Shown: positions 1 to 12,767 of the stretch, piece after piece | Layout of the letters: each line of letters starts with the position of its first letter | Numbering within the stretch: the stretch's first letter is position 1 | Assembly (NCBI GenBank): GCA_021521415.1 | Contig: JAIQDT010004992.1 | Coordinates: 124,001-188,000, forward strand | Direction of reading: 5' to 3' | From: Bidens hawaiensis | Lineage: Eukaryota > Streptophyta > Magnoliopsida > Asterales > Asteraceae | Length of the DNA stretch: 64,000 bases | The notes under the pieces: model-generated | What the model saw: only the letters and a program-made list of their open reading frames with translations | Databases searched by the model: none | Told to the model about the DNA's origin: nothing | Position numbers and translations under genes: made by a program

Positions 1-383
<383 letters not shown>

Positions 384-1080
384 GTCTCCCTTACTTTAGA
401 GAATTTCGTCCTGAAATTAAAAAAATATACTACAACAACACAATTAAATTTTAAGAAAAATAAAATTTTTTAAATATGATTTAAAACTAATCATAATACA
501 GAACTTTGAATAGTTGAAGCAACACTTCAAATGAAAATCTATAAGGGCACTTATATATAGGATGTACCAGCGGCGTAATCACCATGTCCCTATCATCTTT
601 ACATTTGTAGCGTTATCCGAACTACTTTCAATTATATATTACGACACACAATTATACGCATTATGATATCCATGTGAGGACTTCGATAGTTATGTTCCGA
701 ACCATAATTACTATTATCATCGGATGGTCCACATGATTCGTCTAACCGTGTGGGTTTACAAACGTTTGAAGATACATGATTTTGAGGAAAAAAATTTCAA
801 GGAGTTTTAATTATAAATCCAATGTATAAAACATTTCAAAAGTTATAGTGGATTTAAGTAAAAGAGTTTCTAAGACATCTTTTAACACAAAAGTTTAAGT
901 TGCAGAAGTTGAAAAAGGCTAACTTATTAATAGTTGTGGTTAATAAAAGGAGGATAAGTAAACAAGATATAAGTAGGCTTTATAACTATTTAATAAAATA
1001 ATTTTTATTCATAAGATTAGGTATGCAAAATATTAATAGTTCAAATCGAAATAATTCAGTGCCATAAAAGGCGTTACAAT
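384..1080. other. Non-coding 3' region of E5
   Basis: AT-rich DNA without a usable reading frame. On the minus strand it lies between the gag remnant and the 3' LTR. A complete gypsy element would have about 3 kb of protease, reverse transcriptase and integrase here, and I see no trace of them. At the left edge are the GACGAAATT motif and a purine-rich tract typical of chromovirus 3' ends. Confidence 0.5.
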
Positions 1081-1923
1081 TCATAATTTGGGAAAAAGAC
1101 AAGATAAATTAAGATAGATAAGGAAATTAGCAAAAGTATTCAGGGTCCTTGAGTAGCTTAATTGACGTGACAAGAAGCACCATGAGGAGTTGCATTCATA
1201 GGAGTTGGAGCAGTCGAGGTAGATGGGCTTGGGATAGTTTGAATGACTTGAACTTGAACAGTTTGCAAATGGGTTGTTTGGTTGAAATATGTTCGGTAAA
1301 CATGAGCTTGTGGTTACAGGGTTTGATAGAGTTGGGTTAAGTAAGGTTGACCTTAATTGATGGGATGAGCTTGAAGGGCATAGGGTTGATGGGTTTGAGC
1401 TTGTTGAGCATGGGTCAAATAGTAGGGTGCACTCATAGTTTGAGCTTGTTGAGCATGGAAACAATGAGAACATGGATTACGGAGATAATTCGGGGTCTCC
1501 ACAATGGAAGCAAGAATGGGTATTAGAAACACCGGGTTGAGTAGATGGAATGGTACCGTTTTGAGAAATAGGCGTCTCAAATTGTTGTGGAGAAGTTGGT
1601 GCACTACGGATTTGACGGCGCTAATTAGCAATGTGGCCATAACGATTACAATTGGTGCAAAGACGAAAATTGAGGTTGGTTGGTTGGTGTCGGTTGAAGG
1701 TATTGCAGATGGAGTTCTTACGTTTCCTGTAAGGTGTCTTTTTACGAAAAGTTGTAGAGGCATGCAGTTGGGTAGGATTGGTTGCAGTCAAGTTCTTACG
1801 TTTCTTGTTGTGAGGACGGGTAGAGGTATATGATTTGCAGTTACCAGAAGAGGGATTAGTGGCAAAGTTTTGAATTTGGGTCACTAACTTAGGGATCGCA
1901 ACAGTAAATCTTTGGCTATACAA
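1081..1923 (-). pseudogene. Degenerate gypsy gag remnant of E5
   Basis: Minus-strand frames broken by frameshifts encode a basic segment followed by a zinc-knuckle-like CTNCNRYGHIA motif (about 1620-1660). A second, CFHCGDP followed after a one-base shift by NYLRNPC, lies near 1480-1500. C-x2-C knuckles of this type mark the C-terminal half of gypsy Gag, which binds RNA in virus-like particles. The downstream part (about 1350-1480) is a Gln/Ala-rich imperfect repeat containing HAQQAQT twice. No protease follows, so this is either a gag-only element or a pol deletion. The frames overlapping it on the plus strand are shadows. Confidence 0.5.
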
Positions 1924-2282
1924 GCAGCTATACGGTGGTGATGAGAATCAGTCGATTGATGTGGAGGTTGACAGTGGTTTCTTTAAGAAGACATTCTAAG
2001 AATATCACAAATAGATATTTATAAGAACGAGTTGAGAAAAATCATTTAAAAATAAAACGTTAATTGCTTAGATAAACAATTTTGCTTTTAGAAGTGAGGG
2101 ATTTGCGTCGTACTTGAGGAATAAAAGTAAAAGATTACAAGATAAGGGGTACATCGCATAAGTAGTTATTAGATGATGTATTTAATAATGATTAATGCGT
2201 AATAACTAGAAGAGGTCAATTTAAAAGTTAAAATTTATCTTATTGAATTAACTTAACAAGCAATTAATGAAGCAAAGTTTGT
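1924..2282. other. E5 upstream region, nothing recognised
   Basis: On the minus strand this would be the gag N-terminus or leader of E5. I see only short broken frames and no clear motif. Confidence 0.35.
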
Positions 2283-2525
2283 GTGTTGGCCTCCCATGAG
2301 ATTTTCATTGCCGTTTGAATGGCCCAACGAACTAACGAATAAAAACAACTGAGTTGGGCCGCCCATTAGCGTTACATGGCATTTTAAATGGCCCAATAAA
2401 TAAACGAACTATTAATGCAAGAGAGTTGGACCGCCCATGAGCATTACATAGTATTTTAAATTGTCCAACAAAATAACGAACTAACAATATAATATATGAG
2501 TAGTTGGAGCATCCCATGAACCACC
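2283..2525. repeat. Diverged tandem repeat, 70-78 bp units
   Basis: Units start with GTTGG(G/A)CC(G)CCCAT at 2283, 2353, 2425 and 2503 (the last partial). Each continues with a block like GCATTTTAAATGGCCCAA and then AACGAACTA. Spacing is 70, 72 and 78 bp. Several units show mutations, so this is an old array. It lies in the leader region of E5 upstream of its gag. Confidence 0.75.
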
Positions 2526-2912
2526 ACGTATGATGAACTCCAACACAAACACAAAAAGAAATTGAAGAATGCATGGCAGGAGTGCCCAAGGGTTCCATGG
2601 ATTTTTCACCCGACTAACCATTTAAAATAACAAAACACCATAATCGGAAATACCAAATTTAGCCACGAACCACCGTGAGTTCAGTTTTAAAAATCTAGGA
2701 ATGCAACCGCTAACGCGGTTACGTTCGACAACCAACGGTGTCGTTCGTATGACAGTTGTGTTCTGCTTTGGCCTATAAGCTCGAGTACTGTGGCCAGGTT
2801 ATCCTCTAGGTCAAGAATAGCGTCTTACCTTGGGTTCTTGGAACCGGTTTGCCAAGGCCCAACTCACACAACTCTCCCTCTTACAGTTACTAGAGGAACT
2901 TGTCATACTACC
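2526..2912. other. E5 leader segment left of the E1 insertion
   Basis: No convincing gene. It directly abuts the E1 LTR. Its last bases CTACC (2908-2912) resemble CTACA at 36588-36592 on the other side of E1, consistent with a 5-bp target duplication with one later mutation. Confidence 0.45.
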
Positions 2913-4593
2913 TGTAACGCCCCGGTCCCGGTTCCCTACTTGAATGTTGGATTCACTCATAAACATAGTTCAAAATATCATAGTTAATTAAAACATTCGT
3001 GGAATAAATAAAATTTCAATAATTCGTTACAAACATTCAAACTTGTCTTTAAAAACGTAACATAAAACATCTTATTTAATATCATGACAAATCTTTCTAT
3101 TGAATTCATACATCATTTATTAAAAATCACATATCGTACACTTACCACTTAAGGTAAGTCTATTAAGAAATTACATCGAGTATGCACACAACCCTGAAAC
3201 ATAACAAGGAAATGGTGCTAGAAACTCACATGATCTCGGTTCCTTTCCGAGTTAATGGTAACTCCATATTTTTAGTTTATATAACCCTCAAAGAACGGGG
3301 TCCGGGGGTAGCCCCTAGCAGCGGGGTCTATGGGCAGCAGCCTCTAGCAGTGTATAAGGGGCAGAGCCCCTGGTTGGGGTCGAGCTCCCAGGTCAGCTTG
3401 AAAAAAAATATTTTTATTAACAGTCCTTTACTAAAAGTTCATTAGAATTCTTAAAGGATTATTTTATTCGCTAATCATTCATTATGACAAAAGACTTCAT
3501 ATGTTATAACGAATTATCTGATTCGTTATGAAACTTTATTTTGGTTAAGTATCACGTGTAATCCCATTCGTTATTACGAATAGCTTGATCTTAGTCTTAT
3601 CGAGACATATGAGTGTGCAACGAATGAACGAGCCCATTCGTACTTTTTGGAGATGAATGAGGGGTTCATTCGTTATAAGCGCATGAAACTGTATCATGTA
3701 GCGAATGGCTTGATTCGTTGTCCTAACATGGTGAATGGGTAGATAACGAATGACGAGTGCCATCCGTTAAATCATTAAGATGAATGACGGGTTCATTCGT
3801 CATAAAGACATGCGAATGTATCCTATTCATTATGGCTGTCTAACGGATGACCATCGATTCGTTCAATATGACGAATGTGCATCAGTTTTTATACAAATCT
3901 TTGACTAAGATGTTAAAGTCAAAATCGATAAAAACAGTCAACACCGGATCTACAATTAACCTTCAAATCATGAAGAAACTACATAAAATTGGTACCATTA
4001 GTCTCGCAATGGCAGCGCCTATGAACCCTAATCAACCAATCGTTTAAACATTTCGTTTTAAATGGTGCGATTGATCAATATGTACATACGGTTTCTATTT
4101 GACTTATTAACCTATCAGATGTTAACGGATTTCAACAAGGATCGTTGTGTTTGATTAGTCTTTATCATTTGTACTGATCTAGGGGTTCTAAACGAGCTGA
4201 ACAAATGTTTCGTCATAAAACGTACCTTTAAACGAATCAGTTTACGAACACGATCTAGTCTTAATGTAGGTCTTGTTTGTCACGACGTTCTAGCACCAAT
4301 AAGCTCGGGTCTTTTCCTTCGTATCATAGCTCGGGATATATGAGGGTGTTTGTGTGTGTTTTTTAGAGTGTATTGAGGCTTAGAGATAGAATGAGGGTTT
4401 TAGGGTTTTAGTGTGGTTTAAGGGGTTTATATACCCTTAAGCCCATAGACCTAAGGCCTACCACCATCCCTTATTCCATCTTTTAATGTACAAGCCCACC
4501 CTCTAATAGTTTATTTATCTAAACTGAAAAACGACACATTATTAAATAAATGAAATTTATTTTATTTATTCTTTTCAAAAGCAGGATGTTACA
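2913..4593 (-). repeat. E1 3' LTR (left), internally deleted
   Basis: Begins TGTAACGCCCCGG on the plus strand and ends GGATGTTACA, i.e. TG...CA in element orientation. Compared with the right LTR it lacks about 490 bp: after AATCTTTCT near 3100 the sequence jumps to the segment that corresponds to about 10310 in the right copy. It contains a GC-rich hairpin block (about 3296-3390) and repeated ATTCGTTAT-type motifs (about 3560-3880). Confidence 0.85.
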
Positions 4594-4639
4594 AGTCATC
4601 CCTCCTTAAAGTGGTTTCGTTCCCGAAACCTAACTTACT

Positions 4640-5820
4640 TAAACAATTCTGGGTAAAACTTGTGTATGTCTTCTTCGACTTCCGAAGTAGCATTTGACCT
4701 TTACGGTGCTTCCATATCACTTACACCAGAGGAATGACCTTATGATGAAGTTGCTTTTCCTTGCGTTGAATGATCTTGACAGGCTTTTCGATATAATTTT
4801 ATTGTTCATCAACCTCAATGTCTACTAATGGCACATTTGACGTGTCATCAGCTAGACATTTTCTCAAATGAGAAACATGAAAGCTAGAGTGGATTCCTTC
4901 TAACTTCACTGGCAGATCTAGTTTGTAAGCCACTTCGCCCACACGATCCATGATTTTAAATGGCCCAATGTACCTTGGGCTCAACTTTTCTCTTTTCCTG
5001 AAACGAATAAATCCCTTCCAAGGCGAGACCTTGAGCATCACATGGTCACCAATGCCAAACTCAATTGTTCGTCGCCGCTTATCAGCATAGGACTTTTGAC
5101 GATCTTGAGCAGCTTTCATTCTTCCCTTGATCTGGTCAAACCTCGAAGAGGTTTCTTGCACAACTTCCAAATTTCCAATCTCTTTTTGTCCAGTCTCTCC
5201 CCAAACGAAGAGTCCTACATCTTCTACTGTATAAAATCTCAAACGACGGCATACCAATACTCAAATGGTAGCTGTTTTATAAGAGAATTATGCAAGATGC
5301 AAATGATCATCCCAACTACCTCCAAAGTTTAACACACAAGCACGTAGCATATCCTCAAGGGTTTGGATAGTCCTTTCAGACTGCCCATCTGTTTGAGGAT
5401 GATGTGCCGTACTGATGTTCAGGTTTGTTCCCAAAGCTCCATGGAATTTATTCCAGAATCTGTAACTAAAGCAATTATCTCTATCACACATGATCGACAA
5501 CGGCACTCCATGCTTAGCCACAACCTTTTTTATGAACACATTTGCTAACGTTTCCGATGAGATGGCCTCTCGTATAGGCAGAAAGTGAGCACTTTTAGTT
5601 AAACGATCCACTATCACCCAAATAGTATCATGATGCTTAGCTGTATGAGGTAGCTTAGTTATGAAATCCATGGTGATGTGTTCCCATTTCCATTCTAGTA
5701 TCTCTAATGGCTGCATCTTTCCATACGGTTTCTGATGTTCCGCTTTGACTTGCAAGCAAGTTAAGCACTTACTGACATAATCTACTACATCATTCTTCAT
5801 ACCCGGCCACCAATAGTCTG
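4640..5820 (-). pseudogene. E1 integrase and chromodomain remnant
   Basis: Frames at 5288-5800 and 4799-5257 encode the integrase core and C-terminal region. Visible are the zinc-domain end [36 protein letters not shown] (second catalytic Asp), [18 protein letters not shown] (containing the catalytic Glu), [12 protein letters not shown] and the SPRYIGPF module. Beyond a stop at about 4798 the chromodomain continues, interrupted by a further stop. Integrase inserts the element cDNA, and the chromodomain is thought to direct it to heterochromatin. A frameshift separates the two frames near 5260-5290. Confidence 0.85.
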
Positions 5821-6227
5821 TCTTAAGATCCTAATACATCTTGTGGATCCCGGATGAATCGAGTACCTTGACTTATGAGCTTCATCTAGGATTCAACCTC
5901 TAAGATCTCCATGGTGTGGGATCCACATACGGTCAAACATAGTCTTCACACCATGAGTGTTATCCTCATATCGTCTTGCTGTCCAAAGATTCTTTCCTTC
6001 TTCATTAGCCCTTAGTCTATAAACACCTCATACTATACCATGATGATATCTCCAAAGAGATCTGAGTTAATGATTAACTTATAAGTCTTCACTGTTGCAA
6101 TGGCTTCTTTATTCTTACGGATTAGTGCGTCGACAACCACATTAGCCTTTCCAGGATAGTATTTGATATCACAATCGTAGTCCTTTATCAACTTTAGCCA
6201 TTTCCTCTAACTCATATTCAGCTCTTT

Positions 6228-7606
6228 CTACTTGAAGAAATACTTCAAACTCTTATGATCGGTGTATATAGTACACTTAGTACCATATAAGTAGTGTCTC
6301 CAAATGTTGAGAGCATGCACTACTGTTGCTAGCTTTAAGTCATGCGTCGTCCAGGTACTCTCATGAACCATCAACTGTATGGACGCATAAGCTATCACCT
6401 TTCCTCGTTGCATTAACACACGACCTAACCCACGATGAGAGGCATCAGTACAAACTACCAAATCCTCATCATCGTCAGGTAGAGCAAGGATTGGAGCTTG
6501 TGTGAGTCTCTTATTCAATTCCTCAAAAGCTTCCTCCTGAAACTTACCCCAATTGAATACTACAGACTTCCGGTCATATCGTTCACCGGTGCGGCTATCT
6601 TGGGGAAACCCTCAATGAATCTCCTATAATAACCATCCAACCCTAAGAAGCTTCGTATATCAGTCGGGTTTTGCGGAGTCTTCTAATTCATTTTCGCCTC
6701 AATCTTAGATGAATCCACAGTAATCCATTTAGGATTGATTACGTGACCTAGAAACTGTACCTCACGCAACTAGAATGTGTATTTTGAAAACTTAGCATAC
6801 AACTTCTCTTCCTTCATAATCTCCAACACTTCTCGTAGATAATCAGCATGGTCGGACTCGCTCTTTGAATAAATCAATGTATCAGCGATGAAAACGATAA
6901 CTGACTTGTCTAACATCGGTCGACATACCCTATTCATCATATCCATAAATGCTGCGGGAGCATTTGTTAGACCGAACGACATCACGAGGAATTCGTAGTG
7001 TCCATACCTTGTCCGAAACGTTATCTTAGGGATGTCTGGCTCTTTCACCATCAGCTGATGATAGCCTGATCTAAGGTCTATTCGTGAGAACCAACTTAAA
7101 CCTTGTAGTTAATCAAACAAATCATCAATCTGTGGCAATGGATATATGTTCTTCACCGTAAGCTTGTTCAACTCACGAAAGTCTATACACATTCTCATAC
7201 TTCCATCCTTCTTCTTAACGAACAACACTGGTGCACCCCACGAGGAAACACTCGGTCTTATAAAACCTTTATCGAGGAGTTCTTGTAGTTGGGACATCAG
7301 TTCTTTCATCTCAGATGGAGCCATGCGGTACGGTGCTTTCGCGACGGGCTGTGCTCCTTGTATTATGTCTATCTGGAATTCTATCTCTCGCTCCAGTGGC
7401 AACCCTAGAAGTTCCTCACGGATCGCTTCAAGATATTCACACACAACAGGAACATCTTTCAATTCATTCGTCTCGGCCGTAGCTTTGACAACATACGGCA
7501 GGTAGGCACTGCACCCTCGCCTTAACAAACCTTCGGCTTTATTCATTCGAAATGACATTAAGCCCAGAACTTTCTTTATCACCATAAACCGACACCGTAC
7601 TTCCAT
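6228..7606 (-). pseudogene. E1 reverse transcriptase and RNase H remnant
   Basis: Frames 7109-7606, 6770-7051 and 6228-6518 carry, in order: the linker [62 protein letters not shown], then the active-site region, which reads FIADTL instead of FIDDIL. One catalytic Asp is therefore lost. RNase H follows with [28 protein letters not shown] and [10 protein letters not shown]. Several stops and frameshifts separate the pieces (near 6550-6760 and 7052-7108). Confidence 0.88.
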
Positions 7607-7639
7607 CCAAGAACTTTAACCTTATTAACCTACTCTTAC

Positions 7640-7960
7640 ACACTATCTGAGCCTCAAACTAGGATTGCCAATCCATTCCCAAAACCACATCGAACCCTCC
7701 AAAGGTCATAACATACAACGTAATAGGGAACTCACGTCCCTCTAACTCTATCTTACAATCTTTAACCATTCTCATTATCCTAACCGAGGTTTCGCTAATG
7801 GTTTCTGCTGTAAAAGTCTCAGGCACACGACAACATTTCATTTTTTCTAATTTACTAAATGTCGTGGCTACAAAACTTCTATTCACACCTAAATAAAACA
7901 ATACAAAGATAGAAATACGGTTCACTAGAAACGTACCTGTCACAACATCTGAAATCTGCT
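7640..7960 (-). pseudogene. E1 aspartic protease remnant
   Basis: The frame 7659-7943 encodes VTGTFLVNRISIFVLFYLGVNRSF. The active-site triad is D-S-G-A in E2 and D-T-G-A in E3; here it reads YLGV, so catalysis is lost. The C-terminal GGFDVVLGMDW motif, which follows the flap in plant gypsy proteases, is conserved at about 7665-7690. A family member would process the Gag-Pol polyprotein. Confidence 0.8.
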
Positions 7961-7969
7961 TGGCCTGCT

Positions 7970-9278
7970 CCTAGGTCAGCATATAGGCCATGGTCCTTGG
8001 CCTAGCTTGATCAACATCCTTCTTCCGACCTCCTCCGACTTCGGCACATTCCCTTGCCATATGACCTTTCTTTCCTCACTTGTAACATCTGGGCTCGGCG
8101 GTGCATGCATGAGCATAATGCCCCACCTTCCCACATTTGTAACAAACATTTGACCCTATCCTACACTCTCTACCATGAGATTTTCCACACTTGTCGCACA
8201 CATCAGAGCCAGTACCCTACTTACATTCACCACCGTGCATCTTCCTACAAGTCTTACACGGCTTCCTCTCCCACACCTTCTATTTCTTATTTCTAGGGTT
8301 CCATATCTGACTATTGGGCCGCTAAGCATGAGCAACCTTTTCTTCTCTCTCTTTTCTTCTAACACCACATTATCCACAACCAGGTCATAGTAAACCATCT
8401 CTGCGAGTTCAAGAGCAGAGTCAAAAGTGGCAGGTTTAGTTGCCCTGACTAAGGTGCGACCGTTCTGTGGAAGTCCTCTTATGTAACACTTGATTGGCTT
8501 GGCTTCGGTTTTCACCATGTCGGGCACCAAACTCGACATACGGTTGAATTTGGTAGTATACTCGTGGTACGTCATTTTACCCGCCTTCAAATATAGAAAC
8601 TTCATCTCAGCTCTCTCCACCTCAACATCAACTCAAAATCGCTTCATCGCCAGCTCCTTCAGGTCAACCCACCTCATCTCCTTAATCTCCTCTCGAGTCT
8701 TCCGCTGGTCCATAATCTCCCGCCAGTACATAGCCTCTTCACAAAATACTGAGTGGCATAACCCACGGCTTGGTCGGGATGGCACTCTCTAATTCGAATA
8801 AACTTGTCCATTGTGTGTATCCATTGGAGAGTAGCGACTGCGTCTCCTAAACCAGTCAGCTTGGTGGGTCGCAACCTTTGAACGACTTGTAGTTACACCC
8901 ACCTCGGCATCTCTTTCTCTCATCAACCTTTACATATCAAACATCACTCGAGTCACCTTCCTCGTCGTAAGCTTTCTTACCATCATCCCCTGCCATCTCA
9001 GCGATCCTCGAATGGCTTTCAGCAGACTTGCTAGGATGTAACTCATTCACTGCAGCAGCTACAGCCTGAGCAATTGTGGCTTGAACAACAAGATCAAGTT
9101 GATACCCTTTATTGTTGCTCGGTCCTCGCATGGCTTTCACTTCTTTCTTCTCTTGAGTTGATAACTGGTTCTTCAGAAGGTGCTCGGACCGTGCGTGGCC
9201 TACCACGGCGTCCCGTTCGACCTCCTTGACTAGTAGCTTTCTTTGCTCCAGCCATTTGTATTCTATAAGGAAACACAA
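7970..9278 (-). pseudogene. E1 gag remnant
   Basis: Three frames (8937-9278, 8674-8874, 8156-8620) align in order with E2 Gag: YQLDLVVQATIAQAVAAAVNEL, then LTGLGDAVATLQWIHTMDKF, then ERAEMKFLYLKAGKMTYHEY and FNRMSSLVPDMV. The zinc-knuckle region (about 8040-8260) is frameshifted. The first Met lies in a frame that starts about 400 bp inside the 5' LTR. Gag would form the particle and bind RNA. At least two frameshifts make it a pseudogene. Confidence 0.8.
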
Positions 9279-9658
9279 ACGTCATCATTCGAGGAACTAT
9301 TTAGTACAAGGATTGTAAGGCTAATAATTAATAAAAGTAGCCAGCTGTGATTAGCTAATCACGTTACTTTCCGTGTCCTATACACTTCCCTTCGTTAGTC
9401 CCGTTGTGCTAGTTCTACTTTTAAGGAGTTAGACAATTAAACATTTCATATAATCACAAACTCCTATCTCTAGCAATTAAGGTAACTTCCCTACACATTC
9501 TTAGATTATACGAGAAATAAATCATGTACTTTACCTCTACCAAGCTTGCTTGAGTGACACATGGCTTTCTTGAACTGGCGTCGTCTTTCTTTTATTACTT
9601 ATGTCCCTTTCTCTGTTCAAGTCTAAACATGTAGGATGCTATTTTCTCTCGAACTTAT

Positions 9659-9670
9659 GCTCTGATACCA
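9659..9670 (-). other. E1 primer-binding site (tRNA-iMet type)
   Basis: Minus-strand TGGTATCAGAGC, the usual complement of the 3' end of plant initiator tRNA-Met. It lies three bases from the 5' LTR boundary at 9674. Confidence 0.92.
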
Positions 9671-9673
9671 AAT

Positions 9674-11670
9674 TGCAAGGCACCCCGTCCCGGTGCCATA
9701 CTTGGACTTTGAATTTACTCATAAACACAGTTCTAAATATCAGAGTTAATTAAAACCTTCGCGAAATAAATAAAATTTCAATCATTCGTGAGAAACATTC
9801 AAACTGGTCTTTAAAAACATAACATAAAACATGTTATTTAATATCATGACAAATCTTTCTGCAGATGTCAGCTTCTTAAGATCCTGCCATGTGTCTCCCT
9901 CAAGCTAGCTTATTTATTCTATTAACCAGTGTGCAAACTAAAAGTCAGCTACGCTGAGTGAGTTCTAGTTAAAATAGGTAACATACAATACATTCACATA
10001 CTTACTCATATGTATTCGTAGATACATATTACTTACTTAACCTGCTTATCTTTCTTTCGTACATACATAAGTACATACTTTCTTTCTTTTATTCTTTATA
10101 TATGTTATAATTTTATATTTTATTTTGCTTTACATACATACTTGTATATTATAAAGAGCCTTTCGCCCTATAACGTCACAAATATTATTAGGGTCTGCCA
10201 CCCTCGTACTATACAACCATACATACTTTTCTTTATACATATATATATATATATATATATATTTATTTATTTATTTACTTTCATACATACTCCTAATCTT
10301 TTCTATAGCATTCATATATCATTCATACATTATTTATGAAATAATCACATATCATACACTTACCACTTAAAGTAAGTGTATTAACTAATCACATCAAGTA
10401 TGCACACTGCCCCGAAAACATAACAAGGAAATGGGACTAGAAACTCACCTGTGGTCATTTCCTTTCCGTGTTAATGGCTCCTCGCTTTAACCGGGCGCGA
10501 CTAACTGTATAACAATTACACGTATCAATTAACTATCAATACCAATATCGTATTTCTAGTTAATATAACCCTCAACGAACGGGGGTCGGGGACAGCGCCC
10601 CTGGCAGGGTCCAAGGGGCAGAGCCCCTGGCTGGAGTCAAGCTCCCATTTTTGCTTGAAAAATTTTTATTTTCATTAACAGTCCTTTACTAAAAGTTTAT
10701 TAGAATTCTTAAATGATTATTTTATTCGCTAACTCATTCATTATGACAAATGACTTCTTTCTTATAACGAATGGCCTGAATCATTATGAAACTTTATTCT
10801 GGTTAAGTATCATGCGCTATCCCATTCGTTATAACGAGTAGCTTGATCTTAGTCTTATCGAGACGAATGAGTGTGCAACGAATGAATGAGACCGTTCGTG
10901 ATTTTTTGAGACGAATGACGGGTTCATTCATTATAAGAGCATGCAACTATACCATGTAGCGAATGGCTTGATTCTTTCTCCCAACATGGAAAATGGGTAG
11001 ATAAAGAATGACGAGTGCCATTCGTTAATTCATTAAGACGAATGAAGTGTTCATTCGCCATATAGACAAACGAATGTATACTATTCGTTATAGTTGTCTA
11101 ACGGATGACCAGCAGTTCGTTCAATATAACGAACGAGCGTTAGTTCTTATCCAAATCTTTGACTCAGATGCCAAAGTCAAAATCGATAAGAACAGTCAAC
11201 ACCAGATCTACAAATTAACCTTCAAATCATGATGAAACAACATAAAATTGGTACCATTAGTCTCGCAATGGCAGCGCCTATGAACCATAATCTACCAATC
11301 GTCTAAACATTGAGTCTTAAATGGTGCGATTTATCGATATGTACATACAGTTCGTATTTGACTAATTAACCTATCAGATGTTAACGTATTTCAACAAGGA
11401 TCATTGTGTTTGATTAGTCTTTATCATATGTACAGATCTAGGGGTTCTAAACGAGCCGAACAAGTGTTTCATCATAAACCATACCTTTAAACGAATTTGT
11501 TTACAAACACTATCTAGTCTTGATGAGGTCTTGTTCGTCACGACGTTCTAGCACCCACAAGCTCGGGTCTTTTCCTTTGGATCTTGGCTCGGAATATAGG
11601 AGGGTGTTTGTGTGTGGTTTTTAGAGTGTATGGAGGCTTAGAGATAGAATGAGGGTTTTAGGGTGGTTTA
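9674..11670 (-). repeat. E1 5' LTR, main part (interrupted by E2)
   Basis: Starts TGCAAGGCACCCCG (a mutated version of TGTAACGCCCCGG at 2913). The distal 173 bp are displaced to 36415-36587. It holds an AT dinucleotide run and ATTT repeats (about 10240-10280), one copy of the 31-32 bp GACCAGACCCTAATAATAT-type unit that is amplified in E2 (about 10165-10200), a GC-rich hairpin block (10575-10650) and many ATTCGTTA-like motifs (10760-11130). Confidence 0.85.
11666..11670. other. Left target-site duplication of E2 (GTTTA)
   Basis: GTTTA directly before E2 matches GTTTA at 36410-36414 directly after it. Removing E2 and one copy rejoins the E1 LTR. Confidence 0.92.
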
Positions 11671-11826
11671 TGTAACACCCTACTTTCGGTTATATTAATA
11701 AAATAAAGTACGTTTATTTTATAGCGGGTCGTTATCGGTTTAGTTGAATAGAATACGAGATGGACTTGTGTTGGGAAAAATGGATATGGGTTATGGACTT
11801 GGGTTATGAAGGAATGAAGGAAAGAC

Positions 11827-11953
11827 CATGGGCTTAAGCCCATGATAAAAAATATATATACCCTTAGTCCTCCATTTAATTCATTTACACATATCCCTTA
11901 CACCATCCAAAACACACACTTAAGATCCTCTCTCTAGTTCTCTCTCTCTCTCT
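11827..11953 (+). promoter_or_regulatory. E2 LTR core promoter with perfect palindrome
   Basis: CATGGGCTTAAGCCCATG, a perfect 18-bp palindrome (11827-11844), lies just upstream of a TATATATA box (about 11853-11860). A CT-rich tract (about 11928-11953) follows, as in many plant core promoters. The 3' LTR keeps the same arrangement (34346-34363 and about 34370-34379). Transcription would start in the stretch after the TATA box. The start itself cannot be fixed from sequence. Confidence 0.6.
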
Positions 11954-12309
11954 AAACCGATATCAAGAAAGAAACCGAGAACCGACCCGAGGTAATAATA
12001 GTATTTTATTGTTTGAACTTAAATCCGTTAGATATAATCATGAAACGATGAGCCGACACCGTTAAACCGTTTAAGTCACGAGATCCGGGTGGATTCGGGT
12101 ATAAACCGAACCTATGATGAGCTTAGGAGTCACCCTAGCTCAGATCTGGATTGAACGGGACGAAAAACGGTGAAGAACGAGCTAAAACCCGTTTTTCTGT
12201 CGAAATCGCGTTTTTCCGGCGGCTTTCCGGCAATGACGGCGCCGGAAAGTGGTACGAGGTTAAGGGGGAATGTCAGGGAATGTTATGGCATTCCTGACCT
12301 AACCCTAGT

Positions 12310-12610
12310 TCGCTACAGGAATATAGCGAATTAAAGGTGATTCGCTAGCTAGTTCGTCCATGGGAACATAGCGAACTGATTACAGTTCGTGTTCAATTCG
12401 TTAAGGGAAAGGGGTGACGAATCACCTTTCATTCGTTATGACCAGTTCGTTAAAGTAGATAACGAATTAGAAGGTCCAATTCGCTACTTGGACTGGTTCG
12501 CTACATGGACTGATTCGTTAAGAGTCCAGTTCGTTAAAGGTTCCAACTCGTTACAAGAACCGGTTCGTCATGGTAAGTCAGTTCGTTAAGGATAAGTAAC
12601 GAATTAGAAG
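12310..12610 (+). repeat. TTCGTTA/TTCGCTA motif array in the E2 LTR
   Basis: About 20 copies of (A/G)TTCG(T/C)TA or its complement TA(A/G)CGAA within 300 bp. The same array is at 34830-35120. A 66-codon frame over it (12389-12589, identical protein at 34906-35106) is a by-product of LTR duplication and not a credible gene. Confidence 0.75.
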
Positions 12611-12767
12611 TTTAACAGAATGACAGAATGGTCCCTGGACTTAGAAAAGAATGATTTAATTACAAATAAACCCTTGACTTTTAAGTAGCATATTATTCAA
12701 TGATTCAAAATGCTAATGGAAAATGTGATAAGACAGTTAATGAAAATAAAATTTAACCCTAGCCAGG

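Noticed and set aside
12389..12589. A 66-codon frame with the identical protein at 34906-35106
   Set aside because: Both copies lie in the two LTRs of E2, so identity follows from LTR duplication, and the frame covers the TTCGTTA motif array.
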